A stretch of DNA of 38,746 nucleotides from Morganella morganii (GTDB lineage: Bacteria > Pseudomonadota > Gammaproteobacteria > Enterobacterales > Enterobacteriaceae). Positions 8,801 to 18,018 of the stretch are shown here, piece after piece. Where the stretch lies: assembly GCF_003996855.1 (NCBI RefSeq), contig NZ_NRQY01000001.1, positions 1,780,898 to 1,819,643 on the forward strand, given 5' to 3'. Below the pieces are notes generated by a model. The model was not told the DNA's origin and did not search any database. It was given only the letters and a program-made list of their open reading frames with translations. The position numbers and the translations under genes were made by a program. Position 1 is the stretch's first letter. Every line of letters starts with the position of its first letter.

Positions 8801-8832
8801 AAAAAAAGCGGATGATATCATCCGCTTTTTTT
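8801..8832. terminator. Perfect 32-bp palindromic terminator shared by epmA and tyrA
   Basis: Seven A, then GCGGATGAT and its exact complement, then seven T: every base from 8801 to 8832 pairs. It can stop transcription in both directions between the convergent epmA and tyrA genes. Confidence 0.95.
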
Positions 8833-8842
8833 GTTTTTATAC

Positions 8843-9964
8843 TCAGCGTCTGCTGTCACTCGCCTGTTGCAGCAATCCCTGACTCTCTTTCATAAATCGC
8901 TGCGCATGTTCGCCGAACCAGTCACTGACAGCGGAGAACTGAGTGATAAACTCCGCTTTATCCCGGCTTTCCAGCAGTGCCATGGCTTCACCGAACTCAC
9001 GGTGATAATCCTCTATCACATCCAGATTATCTTCTGAGGCCATAATGATATCAGCATAAAGCTGCGGGTCCTGAGCAAACAGGCGGCCAATCATCACCAG
9101 TTCCAGCCGGTAAATCGGTGACGACAGAGACAACAGCTGCGCGAGATCGACATTTTCTTTTGCCAGATAACGCCCGTAAGCAAAAGTGGTAAAGTGACGC
9201 AGCGCCTGAATATAGCGCATATTGCGATCATGCTCCTGCGCCTTAATGCCCTGTAAGTGTGCTCCCCAAACGGTGATCTGTTCCAGAAACCACTGATACT
9301 GCTCCGGAAAACGTCCGTCACAGAATGCCACCACCTGCTTGGCAAAGCTGCCGACATCCGGGCCGAACATCGGGTGCAGCCCGAGCACCGGCCCGTTATG
9401 CACCGCCAGCATCGCCTGCAACGGCCCGGCTTTGACAGACGCAAGATCTGCCAGGATACAATCCTCCGGTAACGGCGGCAACTGTTTAATAACCTGCTCG
9501 GTCAGATGGATAGGCACACTGACAATCACCATTCCGGCATCCGCCAGCAGTTCAGGCGCATCCGCCCAGTCGCCGCTGTCCAGAATACGCACCGTGTAAC
9601 CGGACAGTTCCAGCATCCGCCGGAACAACTGCCCCATCTTGCCGTCACCGCCGGCAATCACTATCGGGCGTGCCTGTTCATTGAGCTTTTTAAATCCTTT
9701 ATCATTCTCACGGGAATAGGATTCCCGCATGATACGGCGCAGAACATCTTCTATCAGATCCGGCGGAACCCCGAGAGATTCCGCCTCCTGCCGCCGTGAG
9801 GCCAGCATCGCAGCTTCGCGATCCGGTGCATATACCGGCAACCCGTGCTGACTTTTCACTTCCCCGACTTCCGCCACCAGTTGCAGACGTTTTGCCAGCA
9901 ACAACAGCAGCGATTTATCTACTTCATCAATTTGATCACGTAAATGTGTTAATGCACCGGACAT
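8843..9964 (-). CDS. tyrA: Bifunctional chorismate mutase / prephenate dehydrogenase (T-protein)
   Basis: Converts chorismate to prephenate and oxidises it with NAD to 4-hydroxyphenylpyruvate for tyrosine. The 373 residues match E. coli. The AroQ mutase domain occupies 1-88, and the nucleotide-binding loop [11 protein letters not shown] starts at 101. His197 in GLHPMFGPD, the catalytic histidine of the dehydrogenase, is at the E. coli position. The start lies 18 bp after the aroF stop, so aroF-tyrA is an operon as in E. coli. Confidence 0.98.
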   Translation of the reverse strand: MSGALTHLRDQIDEVDKSLLLLLAKRLQLVAEVGEVKSQHGLPVYAPDREAAMLASRRQEAESLGVPPDLIEDVLRRIMRESYSRENDKGFKKLNEQARPIVIAGGDGKMGQLFRRMLELSGYTVRILDSGDWADAPELLADAGMVIVSVPIHLTEQVIKQLPPLPEDCILADLASVKAGPLQAMLAVHNGPVLGLHPMFGPDVGSFAKQVVAFCDGRFPEQYQWFLEQITVWGAHLQGIKAQEHDRNMRYIQALRHFTTFAYGRYLAKENVDLAQLLSLSSPIYRLELVMIGRLFAQDPQLYADIIMASEDNLDVIEDYHREFGEAMALLESRDKAEFITQFSAVSDWFGEHAQRFMKESQGLLQQASDSRR

Positions 9965-9982
9965 ACACCCTGCCTGTTTTTA

Positions 9983-11077
9983 TTATCCTGCCTGCTGTAA
10001 CTGAACCACACGCTCTGCCAGCGCCGGTGAGATCTGCTGATGCAGCTGACGCAGAACTGCTTCAGTGGTTTCCCAGCTGATGCAGGCATCGGTCACTGAC
10101 ACACCGTACTGCATGACACTGCGCGGCTGTTCTGATGACTGATTGCCTTCATTAATATGGCTTTCCAGCATAATACCGGTAATTGATGTATTTCCGGCAC
10201 AAATTTGTTCTGCCACGGCATCCACCACCAGCGGCTGACGACGGAAATCTTTATCCGAATTGCCGTGACTACAGTCTACCATCAGCGAAGGCGTAAGACC
10301 GGCTTTCTTCATTTGTACCCCGCATTCCGTAATATCTTCCGCACTGTAGTTCGGGCGTTTTCCGCCGCGCAGGATCACATGGCCATTCGGGTTCCCCTGT
10401 GTCTGTAATAAACAGACCTGACCGGACTGGTTAATCCCCATAAAGCGGTGCGGCATGGAAGCAGCTTTCATCGCGTTGATTGCTGTACTCAGACTGCCGT
10501 CAGTACCATTTTTAAAACCGACCGGCATGGACAGGCCAGACGCCATTTCACGGTGAGTCTGTGATTCCGTGGTACGCGCGCCGATAGCAGACCAGCTGAA
10601 CAGATCCCCGAGGTATTGCGGGTTATTCGGGTCCAGCGCTTCACCGGCCAGCGGCAGGCCGAGCTGAACCAGATCGACCATCAGTTTGCGGGCAATATGC
10701 AGACCTTTTTCCATCTCGAAAGAACCATCCATAAACGGATCACTGATAAGCCCTTTCCAGCCTACCGTTGTCCGTGGTTTTTCAAAATAGACACGCATCA
10801 CGATATACAGACTGTCACTCAACTCAGCAGATAATTTTTTCAGACGACGGGCGTACTCCAGCGCCGCATCCGTGTCATGAACGGAACACGGACCACATAC
10901 AACCAGTAAACGCGGATCACGGTGATGGACAATATCCGCAATCGTCTTACGTGCACCGGCGATAGCATGCTGGTCGTTGCGACTCAATGGGTACTTTTGC
11001 TTCAGCTCTTCCGGTGAGATTAAAACAATTTCATCACTGATATGGACATTATTGAGTGCGTCTTTTTGCATGATCAT
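9983..11077 (-). CDS. aroF: 3-deoxy-7-phosphoheptulonate synthase, tyrosine-sensitive (AroF)
   Basis: Condenses phosphoenolpyruvate and erythrose-4-phosphate, the first step of the shikimate pathway. It belongs to the class I DAHP synthases, with signature stretches VVCGPCSVHD, MRVYFEKPRTTVGWKG, ILRGGK and MVDCSHGNSDK. The N terminus MQKDALNNVHI and the operon with tyrA point to the tyrosine-feedback isozyme rather than AroG or AroH. Two ATGs are close together. The first (11077) has AGGA 7 bases upstream and is preferred; the second (11071) matches the E. coli start. Its C terminus is a few residues longer than in E. coli. Upstream DNA carries TyrR-like boxes. Confidence 0.96.
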   Translation of the reverse strand: MIMQKDALNNVHISDEIVLISPEELKQKYPLSRNDQHAIAGARKTIADIVHHRDPRLLVVCGPCSVHDTDAALEYARRLKKLSAELSDSLYIVMRVYFEKPRTTVGWKGLISDPFMDGSFEMEKGLHIARKLMVDLVQLGLPLAGEALDPNNPQYLGDLFSWSAIGARTTESQTHREMASGLSMPVGFKNGTDGSLSTAINAMKAASMPHRFMGINQSGQVCLLQTQGNPNGHVILRGGKRPNYSAEDITECGVQMKKAGLTPSLMVDCSHGNSDKDFRRQPLVVDAVAEQICAGNTSITGIMLESHINEGNQSSEQPRSVMQYGVSVTDACISWETTEAVLRQLHQQISPALAERVVQLQQAG

Positions 11078-11126
11078 AGTGTTTTCCTGCTGAGTTTTAC
11101 AAAAAATGAATTACGTGTTGAGTGCC

Positions 11127-11144
11127 TGAGAAAACACCATAACA
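11127..11144 (-). promoter_or_regulatory. Weak TyrR-like box over the aroF -10
   Basis: The minus strand reads TGTTATGGTGTTTTCTCA. Each half has four of six matches to TGTAAA-N6-TTTACA, with the key G and C 14 bases apart. It overlaps the aroF -10, a position expected to repress. Confidence 0.35.
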
Positions 11145-11163
11145 TTCTTCGTAAATAATTCAA
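11136..11163 (-). promoter_or_regulatory. Candidate aroF promoter
   Basis: Minus strand TTGAAT (11158-11163), 16 bp, TATGGT (11136-11141), about 60 bp upstream of the aroF start. Confidence 0.5.
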
Positions 11164-11190
11164 TCCAAAATCGTAAAATATTTAAATTTT

Positions 11191-11208
11191 CGTACATTAA
11201 AAATTACA
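11191..11208 (-). promoter_or_regulatory. TyrR-like box upstream of the aroF promoter
   Basis: The minus strand reads TGTAATTTTTAATGTACG. The left half has five of six and the right half four of six matches to TGTAAA-N6-TTTACA, and the essential G-N14-C spacing is kept. Its centre is about 70 bp upstream of the predicted start site. Confidence 0.45.
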
Positions 11209-11363
11209 AATTTAAAATTACATATTACGACAATGAGAATTAAAATCTGTAAAACCAAGGTAAATAACACTCAATACACTGATAATAAAGATGTATTTCA
11301 ATCAATCATTGAGGTGAGCAAAACGACGGATAAGGAGGGGAAGTTTTATAACGCAGATATAAA

Positions 11364-11381
11364 TGTAAATTTATATTTACA
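11364..11381. promoter_or_regulatory. Perfect-consensus TyrR box, distal
   Basis: TGTAAATTTATATTTACA is an exact match to the palindromic TyrR consensus TGTAAA-N6-TTTACA. It lies about 290 bp upstream of the aroF start. No other perfect match was noticed in the window. Confidence 0.7.
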
Positions 11382-11458
11382 CTCAAAAAATGGTGTCATA
11401 TAAACAATACAGAGAATTGAACGGAAAACAGGCAGAAAAGAAAAATAAAATAGCGTAT

Positions 11459-11487
11459 AAAAAAGGCCAGCACGGGGCTGGCCTTTT
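11459..11487 (-). terminator. Terminator of the rpsP-rimM-trmD-rplS operon
   Basis: 7-bp stem GGCCAGC/GCTGGCC (11465-11483) flanked by A and T runs. On the minus strand six T follow. It is 25 bp past the rplS stop. Confidence 0.92.
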
Positions 11488-11511
11488 ATTATCATATCGG
11501 ATGCTTGCGCA

Positions 11512-11880
<369 letters not shown>

Positions 11881-11903
11881 CTAGGTAAACTGATATTTCA
11901 AAA

Positions 11904-11921
11904 GACATCCCGCAGGACGTC
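11904..11921 (-). other. Small hairpin between trmD and rplS
   Basis: On the minus strand GACGTCC and GGATGTC pair over 7 bp (one G-U) around a 4-base loop and are followed by TTTTG. Too weak for a confident terminator; an mRNA structure or processing site is as likely. Confidence 0.3.
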
Positions 11922-11937
11922 CGGATTAACTAGTTGC

Positions 11938-12678
11938 TCAGGACTGATATTCCCGCCGGAATTCAGCCAGCAACATCCTTTGCTCGTCAGTCAGAGCTAG
12001 GCTTTCCAGAAGTTCAGGTCTTCTGAGCCAGGTGCGACCGAGTGACTGTTTCATACGCCAGCGATCAATTTCTGCATGATTACCCGACAGTAAAACCGGC
12101 GGAACATTCATGCCATCCAGCGCCTCAGGACGGGTATAGTGCGGATGGTCAAGTAAACCGTCAGCAAAGGAATCTTCTTTTGCTGATGCCTGATGTCCGA
12201 GGACACCGGGGACAAAGCGCGATACTGCATCAATCAGTACCATCGCCGGTAATTCACCACCACTGAGCACGTAATCCCCGACTGACCATTCTTCATCAAT
12301 CTCAGTCTGGATAACGCGTTCGTCTGCTCCCTCATACCGGCCGCATACCAGAATTAACTTCTCATTTGCGGCCAGCTCACAAACTCCCTGTTGGTCGAGT
12401 TTGCGGCCCTGCGGCGAAAGATAAATCACTTTCGCATTGTCACCTGCGGCAGCTTTTGCTGCATGGATAGCTTTGCGCAGAGGCTCCACCATCATCAGCA
12501 TGCCGGGACCGCCCCCGTAGGGCCGATCGTCCACAGTGTGGTGCCGGTCATACGTGAAATCACGCGGGTTCCAGCAATCAACACTGATCAGGCCATTTTT
12601 TACTGCCCGTCCGGTTACACCATGCCCGGTTATTGAGAGGAACATTTCAGGAAACAGGCTGATAACCCCAATCCACAT
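11938..12678 (-). CDS. trmD: tRNA (guanine-N1)-methyltransferase TrmD
   Basis: Adds m1G at position 37 of tRNAs that read CUN, CCN and CGG codons, preventing +1 frameshifts. It is a SPOUT-fold enzyme acting as a dimer. The trefoil-knot S-adenosylmethionine site is visible as [22 protein letters not shown] and [12 protein letters not shown]. The 246 residues are a little shorter than E. coli (255) because the C-terminal tail is trimmed; the core is complete. The start is [13 protein letters not shown]. It is third in the rpsP operon, 39 bp after rimM. Confidence 0.97.
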   Translation of the reverse strand: MWIGVISLFPEMFLSITGHGVTGRAVKNGLISVDCWNPRDFTYDRHHTVDDRPYGGGPGMLMMVEPLRKAIHAAKAAAGDNAKVIYLSPQGRKLDQQGVCELAANEKLILVCGRYEGADERVIQTEIDEEWSVGDYVLSGGELPAMVLIDAVSRFVPGVLGHQASAKEDSFADGLLDHPHYTRPEALDGMNVPPVLLSGNHAEIDRWRMKQSLGRTWLRRPELLESLALTDEQRMLLAEFRREYQS

Positions 12679-12717
12679 TTTCGTGTCCCACTTAATGACA
12701 AAACCATCACCGAAGGT

Positions 12718-13266
12718 TTAAAAACCGGGATCCCACTCAACTTCAATCAGTTTTTCAGTGAGATCAACTTTCCTGATAACCTGCCCGTCAAGAAACGGCA
12801 CTAACCGCTCCTTCATGCCGAAGGCATCTTTCAGATTTGCTTTAATTACCAGAACATCATTCGACCCGGTTTCCATTAAATCGGTCACTGTGCCGAGATC
12901 ATACCCGCCGATAGTCACTACCCGGCAGCCCATCAGGTCTTTCCAGTAGTAATCATCGCCGTCTAATTCAGGTAATAATGAACTGTCCACCACAATTTCT
13001 GCGTTGGTCAGCGCATTTGCTGCATCTCTGTCGTCAACCCCTTTGAGTTTGACGATCATATCCTGGCTATGGGATTTCCAGTCTTCCGGATCGATGTGTT
13101 GCCACACGCCGTTACGCTGAATAAACCATGGCTGATAATCAAAAATACTTTCCGAATTTTCGGTGGAAGAAAACACTCTGAGCCACCCTTTAATGCCGTA
13201 AGATGACCCCAGTTTGCCGAGTACAATCGGATTAGCAGGGGCTTGCGGATTAGTGTGCTTGCTCAT
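12718..13266 (-). CDS. rimM: 16S rRNA processing/30S assembly factor RimM
   Basis: Assembly factor that helps to mature the 30S head domain and binds ribosomal protein S19. It has an N-terminal RimM beta-barrel (about 1-90) and a C-terminal PRC-barrel (from about [13 protein letters not shown]). I start at ATG 13266 (182 residues, equal to E. coli), which has GGTGG 5 bases upstream. A GTG three codons further up (13275) is in frame but overlaps that ribosome site. It follows rpsP by 18 bp. Confidence 0.97.
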   Translation of the reverse strand: MSKHTNPQAPANPIVLGKLGSSYGIKGWLRVFSSTENSESIFDYQPWFIQRNGVWQHIDPEDWKSHSQDMIVKLKGVDDRDAANALTNAEIVVDSSLLPELDGDDYYWKDLMGCRVVTIGGYDLGTVTDLMETGSNDVLVIKANLKDAFGMKERLVPFLDGQVIRKVDLTEKLIEVEWDPGF

Positions 13267-13284
13267 TGTTACCACCGTGACAGA

Positions 13285-13533
13285 TTAAGCTGCTTTTTTT
13301 GCGTCTTTGATCAGTGCAGAAACACGATCAGAGACAGTTGCACCCAGACCAACCCAGTGTTCAACACGGTCCAGATCTAAGCGCAGAGTTTCAGCCTTAC
13401 CGGCAGCGATAGGGTTGAAAAAACCAATACGTTCGATGAAACGACCGTCACGTGCATTACGACTGTCGGTTACGACGATTTGGTAGAACGGACGCTTTTT
13501 TGCGCCGCCACGAGCTAAACGAATTGTTACCAT
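13285..13533 (-). CDS. rpsP: Small subunit ribosomal protein bS16
   Basis: Primary-to-secondary binding protein of the 30S body, 82 residues, with [20 protein letters not shown] and the ERIGFFNP stretch typical of S16. It is the first gene of the rpsP-rimM-trmD-rplS operon, with a promoter at 13610-13637 and a leader that can fold into a long hairpin. Confidence 0.98.
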   Translation of the reverse strand: MVTIRLARGGAKKRPFYQIVVTDSRNARDGRFIERIGFFNPIAAGKAETLRLDLDRVEHWVGLGATVSDRVSALIKDAKKAA

Positions 13534-13555
13534 AACATCCTCATTGAATTAACAA

Positions 13556-13591
13556 ACAACCAGACCCCATCGAGGAATGGCGTCCGGTTGT
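13556..13591 (-). promoter_or_regulatory. Leader hairpin of the rpsP operon
   Basis: In the minus-strand RNA, ACAACCGGAC pairs with GTCTGGTTGT (10 bp, one G-U). After one mismatch four more pairs (CCAT/ATGG on the plus strand) close around a 6-base loop. It lies between promoter and rpsP and is followed only by a mixed U-rich stretch, so it is more likely a regulatory or stabilising leader than a plain terminator. Confidence 0.5.
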
Positions 13592-13609
13592 CATAGAAAA
13601 AGCCCGAAA

Positions 13610-13637
13610 AGTTTACTCACTTTGACGTAAAAATCAA
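13610..13637 (-). promoter_or_regulatory. Promoter of the rpsP operon
   Basis: Minus strand TTGATT (13632-13637), 16 bp, TAAACT (13610-13615), then CGGGC. It is about 80 bp upstream of rpsP and just past the ffh stop. Confidence 0.6.
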
Positions 13638-13671
13638 TCTAAAGTGATTATTTTTTGTGACTTTCTTTGTT

Positions 13672-15033
13672 TTACCGCCCCATCATACCCGGCGGCATCA
13701 TACCTTTCATGCCCCGCATCATCTTCGCGAGGCCCCCTTTCTTCATCTTTTTCATCATGCGCTGCATATCATCAAACTGCTTGAGCAGCCGGTTGACATC
13801 CTGCACCTGAGTACCGGAACCCGCCGCGATACGGCGCTTGCGGGACCCTTTGATAATTTCCGGTTTGACGCGCTCTTTTTTGGTCATGGAATTGATCATC
13901 GCTTCCATTTTGGTCAGCACGCTGTCATCCATTTGCGATTTCACCGCGTCCGACACCTGAGACATACCGGGCAATTTGGTCAGCATACTGGCCATACCGC
14001 CCATATTGCGCATCTGCTTAAGCTGTTCCAGGAAGTCGTTGAGATCAAACCCGTCACCTTTTTTCAGCTTGGAGGCCAGTTTTTCCGCCTGATCGCGGTC
14101 AACTTTGCTCTCAATCTCTTCGATCAGTGACAACACATCGCCCATGCCCAGAATACGGGAGGCAACGCGATCCGGATGGAACGGCTCCAGTGCATCGGTT
14201 TTTTCCCCGACACCCAGGAATTTAATCGGTTTACCGGTGATATGGCGGATAGAGAGCGCCGCACCGCCGCGCGCATCACCATCGACTTTGGTCAGCACCA
14301 CACCGGTCAGCGGCAGGGCTTCGTTAAAGGCTTTGGCAGTGTTTGCCGCATCCTGACCGGTCATGGCATCTACGACGAACAGGGTTTCGACCGGGTTTAT
14401 GGCCGCATGCAGCTCTTTGATTTCGCCCATCATGCCTTCATCGACATGCAGGCGGCCCGCGGTATCCACCAGCAGGACATCAAAGAATTGCAGCTGCGCA
14501 TGTTTCAGCGCTTTTTTAGCGATATCAATCGGTTTTTCTGACACATCAGACGGGAAGAATTCGATTCCCACAGTCTCTGCCAGTGTCTGTAGCTGTTTAA
14601 TCGCCGCAGGACGATAAACGTCCGCAGAGACCACTAATACTTTTTTCTTATGTTTTTCTTTCAGCAGTTTACCGAGTTTCGCCACACTGGTGGTTTTACC
14701 CGCACCCTGCAAACCGGCCATCAATACCACAGCCGGCGGCTGGGCAGAGAGATCAAGGGCGTTATTTTCCTCGCCCATCGCCGCGACCAGTTCACCCTGA
14801 ACGATTTTGACGAACTCCTGCCCCGGTGTCAGGCTTTTGTTCACCTCATGGCCGACGGCACGCTCTTTGACGCGGCTGATGAAATCCCGTACCACCGGCA
14901 GGGCAACATCGGCTTCCAGAAGCGCCATACGCACTTCGCGCAGCGTTTCTTTAATATTGTCTTCTGTCAGTCGTCCGCGACCACTGATATTGCGCAAGGT
15001 GCGCGAAAGTCTGTCAGTTAAATTATCAAACAT
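13672..15033 (-). CDS. ffh: Signal recognition particle protein Ffh
   Basis: GTPase that, with 4.5S RNA, targets nascent inner-membrane proteins to the receptor FtsY. The 453 residues match E. coli. In order: the helical N domain, the G domain with P-loop GLQGAGKT at 107-114, DTAGRLHVD and TKVDGDARGG, and the methionine-rich M domain ending in MRGMKGMMPPGMMGR. It is divergent from ypjD. The rpsP promoter lies just past its stop, but ffh may also read into that operon. Confidence 0.98.
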   Translation of the reverse strand: MFDNLTDRLSRTLRNISGRGRLTEDNIKETLREVRMALLEADVALPVVRDFISRVKERAVGHEVNKSLTPGQEFVKIVQGELVAAMGEENNALDLSAQPPAVVLMAGLQGAGKTTSVAKLGKLLKEKHKKKVLVVSADVYRPAAIKQLQTLAETVGIEFFPSDVSEKPIDIAKKALKHAQLQFFDVLLVDTAGRLHVDEGMMGEIKELHAAINPVETLFVVDAMTGQDAANTAKAFNEALPLTGVVLTKVDGDARGGAALSIRHITGKPIKFLGVGEKTDALEPFHPDRVASRILGMGDVLSLIEEIESKVDRDQAEKLASKLKKGDGFDLNDFLEQLKQMRNMGGMASMLTKLPGMSQVSDAVKSQMDDSVLTKMEAMINSMTKKERVKPEIIKGSRKRRIAAGSGTQVQDVNRLLKQFDDMQRMMKKMKKGGLAKMMRGMKGMMPPGMMGR

Positions 15034-15081
15034 GTCATCGACTCTGCCAAAACTGAGCTAAAAATAGGAAAGATACTCGGG

Positions 15082-15090
15082 ATTATAACA
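15082..15090 (-). promoter_or_regulatory. ffh extended -10 promoter element
   Basis: The minus strand carries TGT followed by a perfect TATAAT (15082-15087), an extended -10, about 50 bp upstream of the ffh start. There is no good -35 box at normal spacing. Confidence 0.5.
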
Positions 15091-15140
15091 CGCACCGCAG
15101 CAAATCAGCGAACCGATTTACGTAAAGTATCGTGTAATCA

Positions 15141-15169
15141 TTGGAGTGATCTGCGGGCTGCGGTATACT
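15141..15169 (+). promoter_or_regulatory. ypjD promoter
   Basis: TTGGAG (15141-15146), 17 bp, TATACT (15164-15169), about 50 bp upstream of ypjD. Confidence 0.65.
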
Positions 15170-15216
15170 GACGTATGAATTTTGTTTCATCTTACTGACT
15201 GAATAATCACAAAACC

Positions 15217-16008
15217 ATGCCTGAAATCTCTGTTGTTGCAATTAGCGCGTATCTGTTAAGCCTGGTACTTCTGATGCCGGGCGTGCTCCACTATCAGCGC
15301 GGCTACCGGAAACTGGCGCTTATCTTCGCGGTTATCGCCCTGGTGTGTCACGGCGTGGCGATTAAATCACAGATTTTTCAGGGCGCCGGTCAGAACCTGA
15401 CACTGCTGAATCTCGGGTCGGTAGTCAGTCTGCTGGTCTCCGTCATTATGACGATCGTCGCCTTTCAGGGCCGGGCCTGGTTTCTTATCCCGATTGTTTA
15501 CAGCTTCTCGATGGTCAATCTGATTCTGGCCACCCTGATGCCGGGCGAGTTTATCACCCATTTACAGGCCAGTGTGCCGCTGTTTGTGCATATCGGACTG
15601 GCACTGCTCAGCTTCGCGACACTGATTATTGCTGCACTGTATGCCATGCAGCTCGGCTGGATGGATCATCAGCTGAAAAACAAACGTCTTAAGTTTACGC
15701 CGGATATGCCCCCGTTAATGGTTATCGAGCGTAAAATGTTTCATATCACGCAGGTCGGCGTGATCCTGCTGACACTGACACTCGCCACCGGCATTGTGTT
15801 CATGGATAACATCTTTGATAAGGATAATATTCATAAATCATTGCTGTCGATGGTCGCCTGGTGTGTCTACATTGTGCTGCTGTGGGGACACTATCATGAA
15901 GGCTGGCGCGGCAAACGGGTTATCTGGTTTAACTTTACCGGCGCCTTTATCCTCACACTTGCATTTTTCGGGCACCGCCTGTTTCAGGAACTGATGCTGT
16001 ATGCATAA
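15217..16008 (+). CDS. ypjD: Inner membrane protein YpjD (CcsA/CcmC-like)
   Basis: 263-residue polytopic membrane protein with several hydrophobic segments, beginning with ISVVAISAYLLSLVLLMPGV. It belongs to the cytochrome c assembly (CcsA/CcmC-type) superfamily, with conserved histidines near membrane segments (for example VHIGLALLSFATL and WGHYHEGWRGKR). In E. coli ypjD also sits between ffh and yfjD, and loss has been linked to magnesium transporter function, but no biochemical role is secure. The spacing of 54 bp to the CNNM-type transporter gene suggests co-transcription and a common task. Confidence 0.88.
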   Translation: MPEISVVAISAYLLSLVLLMPGVLHYQRGYRKLALIFAVIALVCHGVAIKSQIFQGAGQNLTLLNLGSVVSLLVSVIMTIVAFQGRAWFLIPIVYSFSMVNLILATLMPGEFITHLQASVPLFVHIGLALLSFATLIIAALYAMQLGWMDHQLKNKRLKFTPDMPPLMVIERKMFHITQVGVILLTLTLATGIVFMDNIFDKDNIHKSLLSMVAWCVYIVLLWGHYHEGWRGKRVIWFNFTGAFILTLAFFGHRLFQELMLYA

Positions 16009-16062
16009 CAGCAGCAGCTGTAACACCCTTTTCAGCTCATCACAAAAGAAAGGAACACCGCT

Positions 16063-17355
16063 GTGGAGCACGTCTCAACAAGCACGCTGATTATTATTCT
16101 TATTTTACTGGTAATAATTTCGGCGTACTTTTCCGCATCCGAAACCGGGATGATGACCATCAACCGCTACCGGCTGCGCCATCAGGCCAAACAGGGAAAC
16201 CGGTCTGCCCGCCGTGTCGAGCGGCTGCTGGAGAAACCGGAGCGCCTTCTGAGCCTCATTCTTATCGGCAATAACCTGGTCAATATTGTTGCCTCCGCAC
16301 TGGGCACGATTGTCGGTATGCGCCTGTACGGTAACGCCGGTGTGGCCATCGCCACCGGGGTGCTGACTTTTGTTATCCTCGTCTTTGCCGAAGTGATGCC
16401 GAAAACCATTGCGGCACTCTACCCTCAGCAGGTCGCATTTCCGAGTAGTTTTCTGCTGCGCCCGCTGGCCAAAATCTGTCTGCCGGTTGTCTGGGCATTC
16501 AATGCAATAACCCTGATTCTGATGCGCTGTATTGGTATCCGCGGCACCGTGATCCGCAGTGATGCGGTATCAAAAGAAGAACTGAAAACCATCGTTAATG
16601 AATCGAAAAGCAAACTGTCCCGCCGCAATCAGGACATGCTGATCTCTATTCTCGATCTGGATAAAATCAGCGTGGATGAAGTTATGGTGCCGCGTACCGA
16701 AATTATCGGGATTGATATCAATGATGACTGGAAATCCATCCTGCGCCAGCTGACACACTCACCGCACGGCCGGATTGTGCTCTACCGCGATTCTCTCGAT
16801 GATGCCATCGGTATGCTGCGGGTTCGTGAAGCTTACCGCCTGATGATTGAGAAGCAGGAATTCACCAAGCAAATGCTTATCAAAGCTGCGGATAAAGTCT
16901 ATTTTGTACCGGACAGCACACCACTGAACTTACAACTGGTTAATTTCCAGCGTAATAATGAAAAAGTCGGGCTGGTTGTGGATGAGTACGGCGACATTCA
17001 GGGGCTTATCTCGGTGGAAGATATCCTGGAAGAGATCGTCGGCGACTTCACCACCTCCATGTCTCCATCACTGGCGGAAGAAGTTACCCGGCTGCCTGAC
17101 GGCACGCTGCTGATTGAAGGCTCTGCCAATATCCGCGAAATCAATAAAGCCCTGAATCTCGCCCTCCCGGAAGAGGGTGCCCGCACCATTAACGGGCTTC
17201 TGCTGGAAGAACTCGGCGATATTCCGACACTCAATACCCTTGTCGCTATCGGGCACTATCAGTTTGAAGTGGTTGCCATCGGTGAGAATGTGATTAAAAC
17301 CGTGAAGTTATCGCCGCTGAGACCGGCCGGTGCTGATATCGCCGCTGATATCTGA
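16063..17355 (+). CDS. yfjD: CNNM/CorC-family membrane protein YfjD (CorB-like)
   Basis: Membrane protein of the family that includes Salmonella CorB/CorC and animal CNNM proteins, implicated in Mg2+/Co2+ transport. The 430 residues show a DUF21 membrane domain (1-190; first helix LIIILILLVIISAYFSASE, with GNNLVNI), a CBS pair (about 200-330, including MVPRTEIIGIDINDDW and VDEYGDIQGLISVEDILEE), and a C-terminal CorC/HlyC domain. The start is a GTG at 16063 with AGGAA upstream; the resulting N terminus MEHVSTSTLIIILI matches E. coli. A strong terminator follows. Confidence 0.94.
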   Translation: MEHVSTSTLIIILILLVIISAYFSASETGMMTINRYRLRHQAKQGNRSARRVERLLEKPERLLSLILIGNNLVNIVASALGTIVGMRLYGNAGVAIATGVLTFVILVFAEVMPKTIAALYPQQVAFPSSFLLRPLAKICLPVVWAFNAITLILMRCIGIRGTVIRSDAVSKEELKTIVNESKSKLSRRNQDMLISILDLDKISVDEVMVPRTEIIGIDINDDWKSILRQLTHSPHGRIVLYRDSLDDAIGMLRVREAYRLMIEKQEFTKQMLIKAADKVYFVPDSTPLNLQLVNFQRNNEKVGLVVDEYGDIQGLISVEDILEEIVGDFTTSMSPSLAEEVTRLPDGTLLIEGSANIREINKALNLALPEEGARTINGLLLEELGDIPTLNTLVAIGHYQFEVVAIGENVIKTVKLSPLRPAGADIAADI

Positions 17356-17371
17356 GAAAGATAAAAGACAT

Positions 17372-17408
17372 AAAAAAACCTGCGGCAGCAATGCACGCAG
17401 GTTTTTTT
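17372..17408. terminator. Bidirectional terminator between yfjD and luxS
   Basis: Perfect inverted repeat of seven A plus CCTGCG against CGCAGG plus seven T, with an 11-base loop. It serves yfjD on the plus strand and luxS on the minus strand. Confidence 0.93.
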
Positions 17409-17426
17409 GTATCCGGGACTGAAAAA

Positions 17427-17942
17427 TTACGGATGCAGTTTTTCCAGTTCCTCATCAGATAACAGCAGTTCATCATTTTTGTTGACGCGGACATCGCGCT
17501 CAATGATGTTTTTTGCAATCTGATGTGCTTCATCCAGTGAATGCATTTGATATGTCCCGCACTGGTACAGATTCAGTTCCGGGATCTTCGCCTGATCTTT
17601 AACAGTCAGGATATCCGCCATAGCGTCTTTCCAGGCCTGTGCAACACGGGTTTCTGACGGCGCACCAATCAGGCTCATATAGAACCCGGTACGGCAGCCC
17701 ATTGGTGAGATATCAATAATTTCAACACCATTACCGTTTAAATGATTACGCATAAAACCGGCGAACAGATGTTCCAGTGTATGCGTTCCTCTTTCCGGTA
17801 AAATCTCTTCATTAGGAACACAAAAACGCAGATCGAAAACAGTGATGGTGTCGCCACCCGGCGTGGTCATGGTTTTCGCTACGCGTACCGCAGGTGCTGC
17901 CATACGTGTGTGGTCAACTAAAAAACTATCCAGCAAAGGCAT
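17427..17942 (-). CDS. luxS: S-ribosylhomocysteine lyase LuxS (autoinducer-2 synthesis)
   Basis: Cleaves S-ribosylhomocysteine to homocysteine and DPD, the precursor of AI-2, in the activated methyl cycle. The 171 residues match the family. The metal-binding HTLEH (His54, Glu57, His58) and the cysteine of [12 protein letters not shown] are present. AGGAG lies 9 bases before the ATG. The 5' region of the gene is antisense to the micA promoter region, as in E. coli, where MicA and the luxS transcript can pair. Confidence 0.98.
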   Translation of the reverse strand: MPLLDSFLVDHTRMAAPAVRVAKTMTTPGGDTITVFDLRFCVPNEEILPERGTHTLEHLFAGFMRNHLNGNGVEIIDISPMGCRTGFYMSLIGAPSETRVAQAWKDAMADILTVKDQAKIPELNLYQCGTYQMHSLDEAHQIAKNIIERDVRVNKNDELLLSDEELEKLHP

Positions 17943-17984
17943 AATTCCCGCTCCTCTTTTTTTTGTAAAAAATGCCGAACGAAT

Positions 17985-18012
17985 GAAACTTTTTCTGAAT
18001 ACGCTGGTCTGA
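17985..18012 (+). promoter_or_regulatory. Sigma-E promoter of micA
   Basis: GAAACTT (17985-17991), exactly 16 bp, TCTGA (18008-18012), then six bases to the expected +1 G. This is a near-consensus sigma-E promoter (GGAACTT-N16-TCTGA) in the position known for micA in E. coli. Confidence 0.88.
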
Positions 18013-18018
18013 TGTATT

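Larger units (their letters stand above)
11078..11458. other. Long A/T-rich regulatory gap upstream of aroF
   Basis: About 380 bp between the aroF start and the rplS terminator with no credible gene. It is much more A/T-rich than its neighbours. Contents: the aroF promoter (11136-11163), weak TyrR-like boxes at 11127-11144 and 11191-11208, and a perfect TyrR consensus at 11364-11381. An AGGAGGGG at 11334-11341 on the plus strand has no start codon at a useful distance. Confidence 0.7.

Noticed and set aside
11248..11265. Third TyrR-like site starting TGTAAA
   Set aside because: Right half matches at only two of six positions and the required C is missing.
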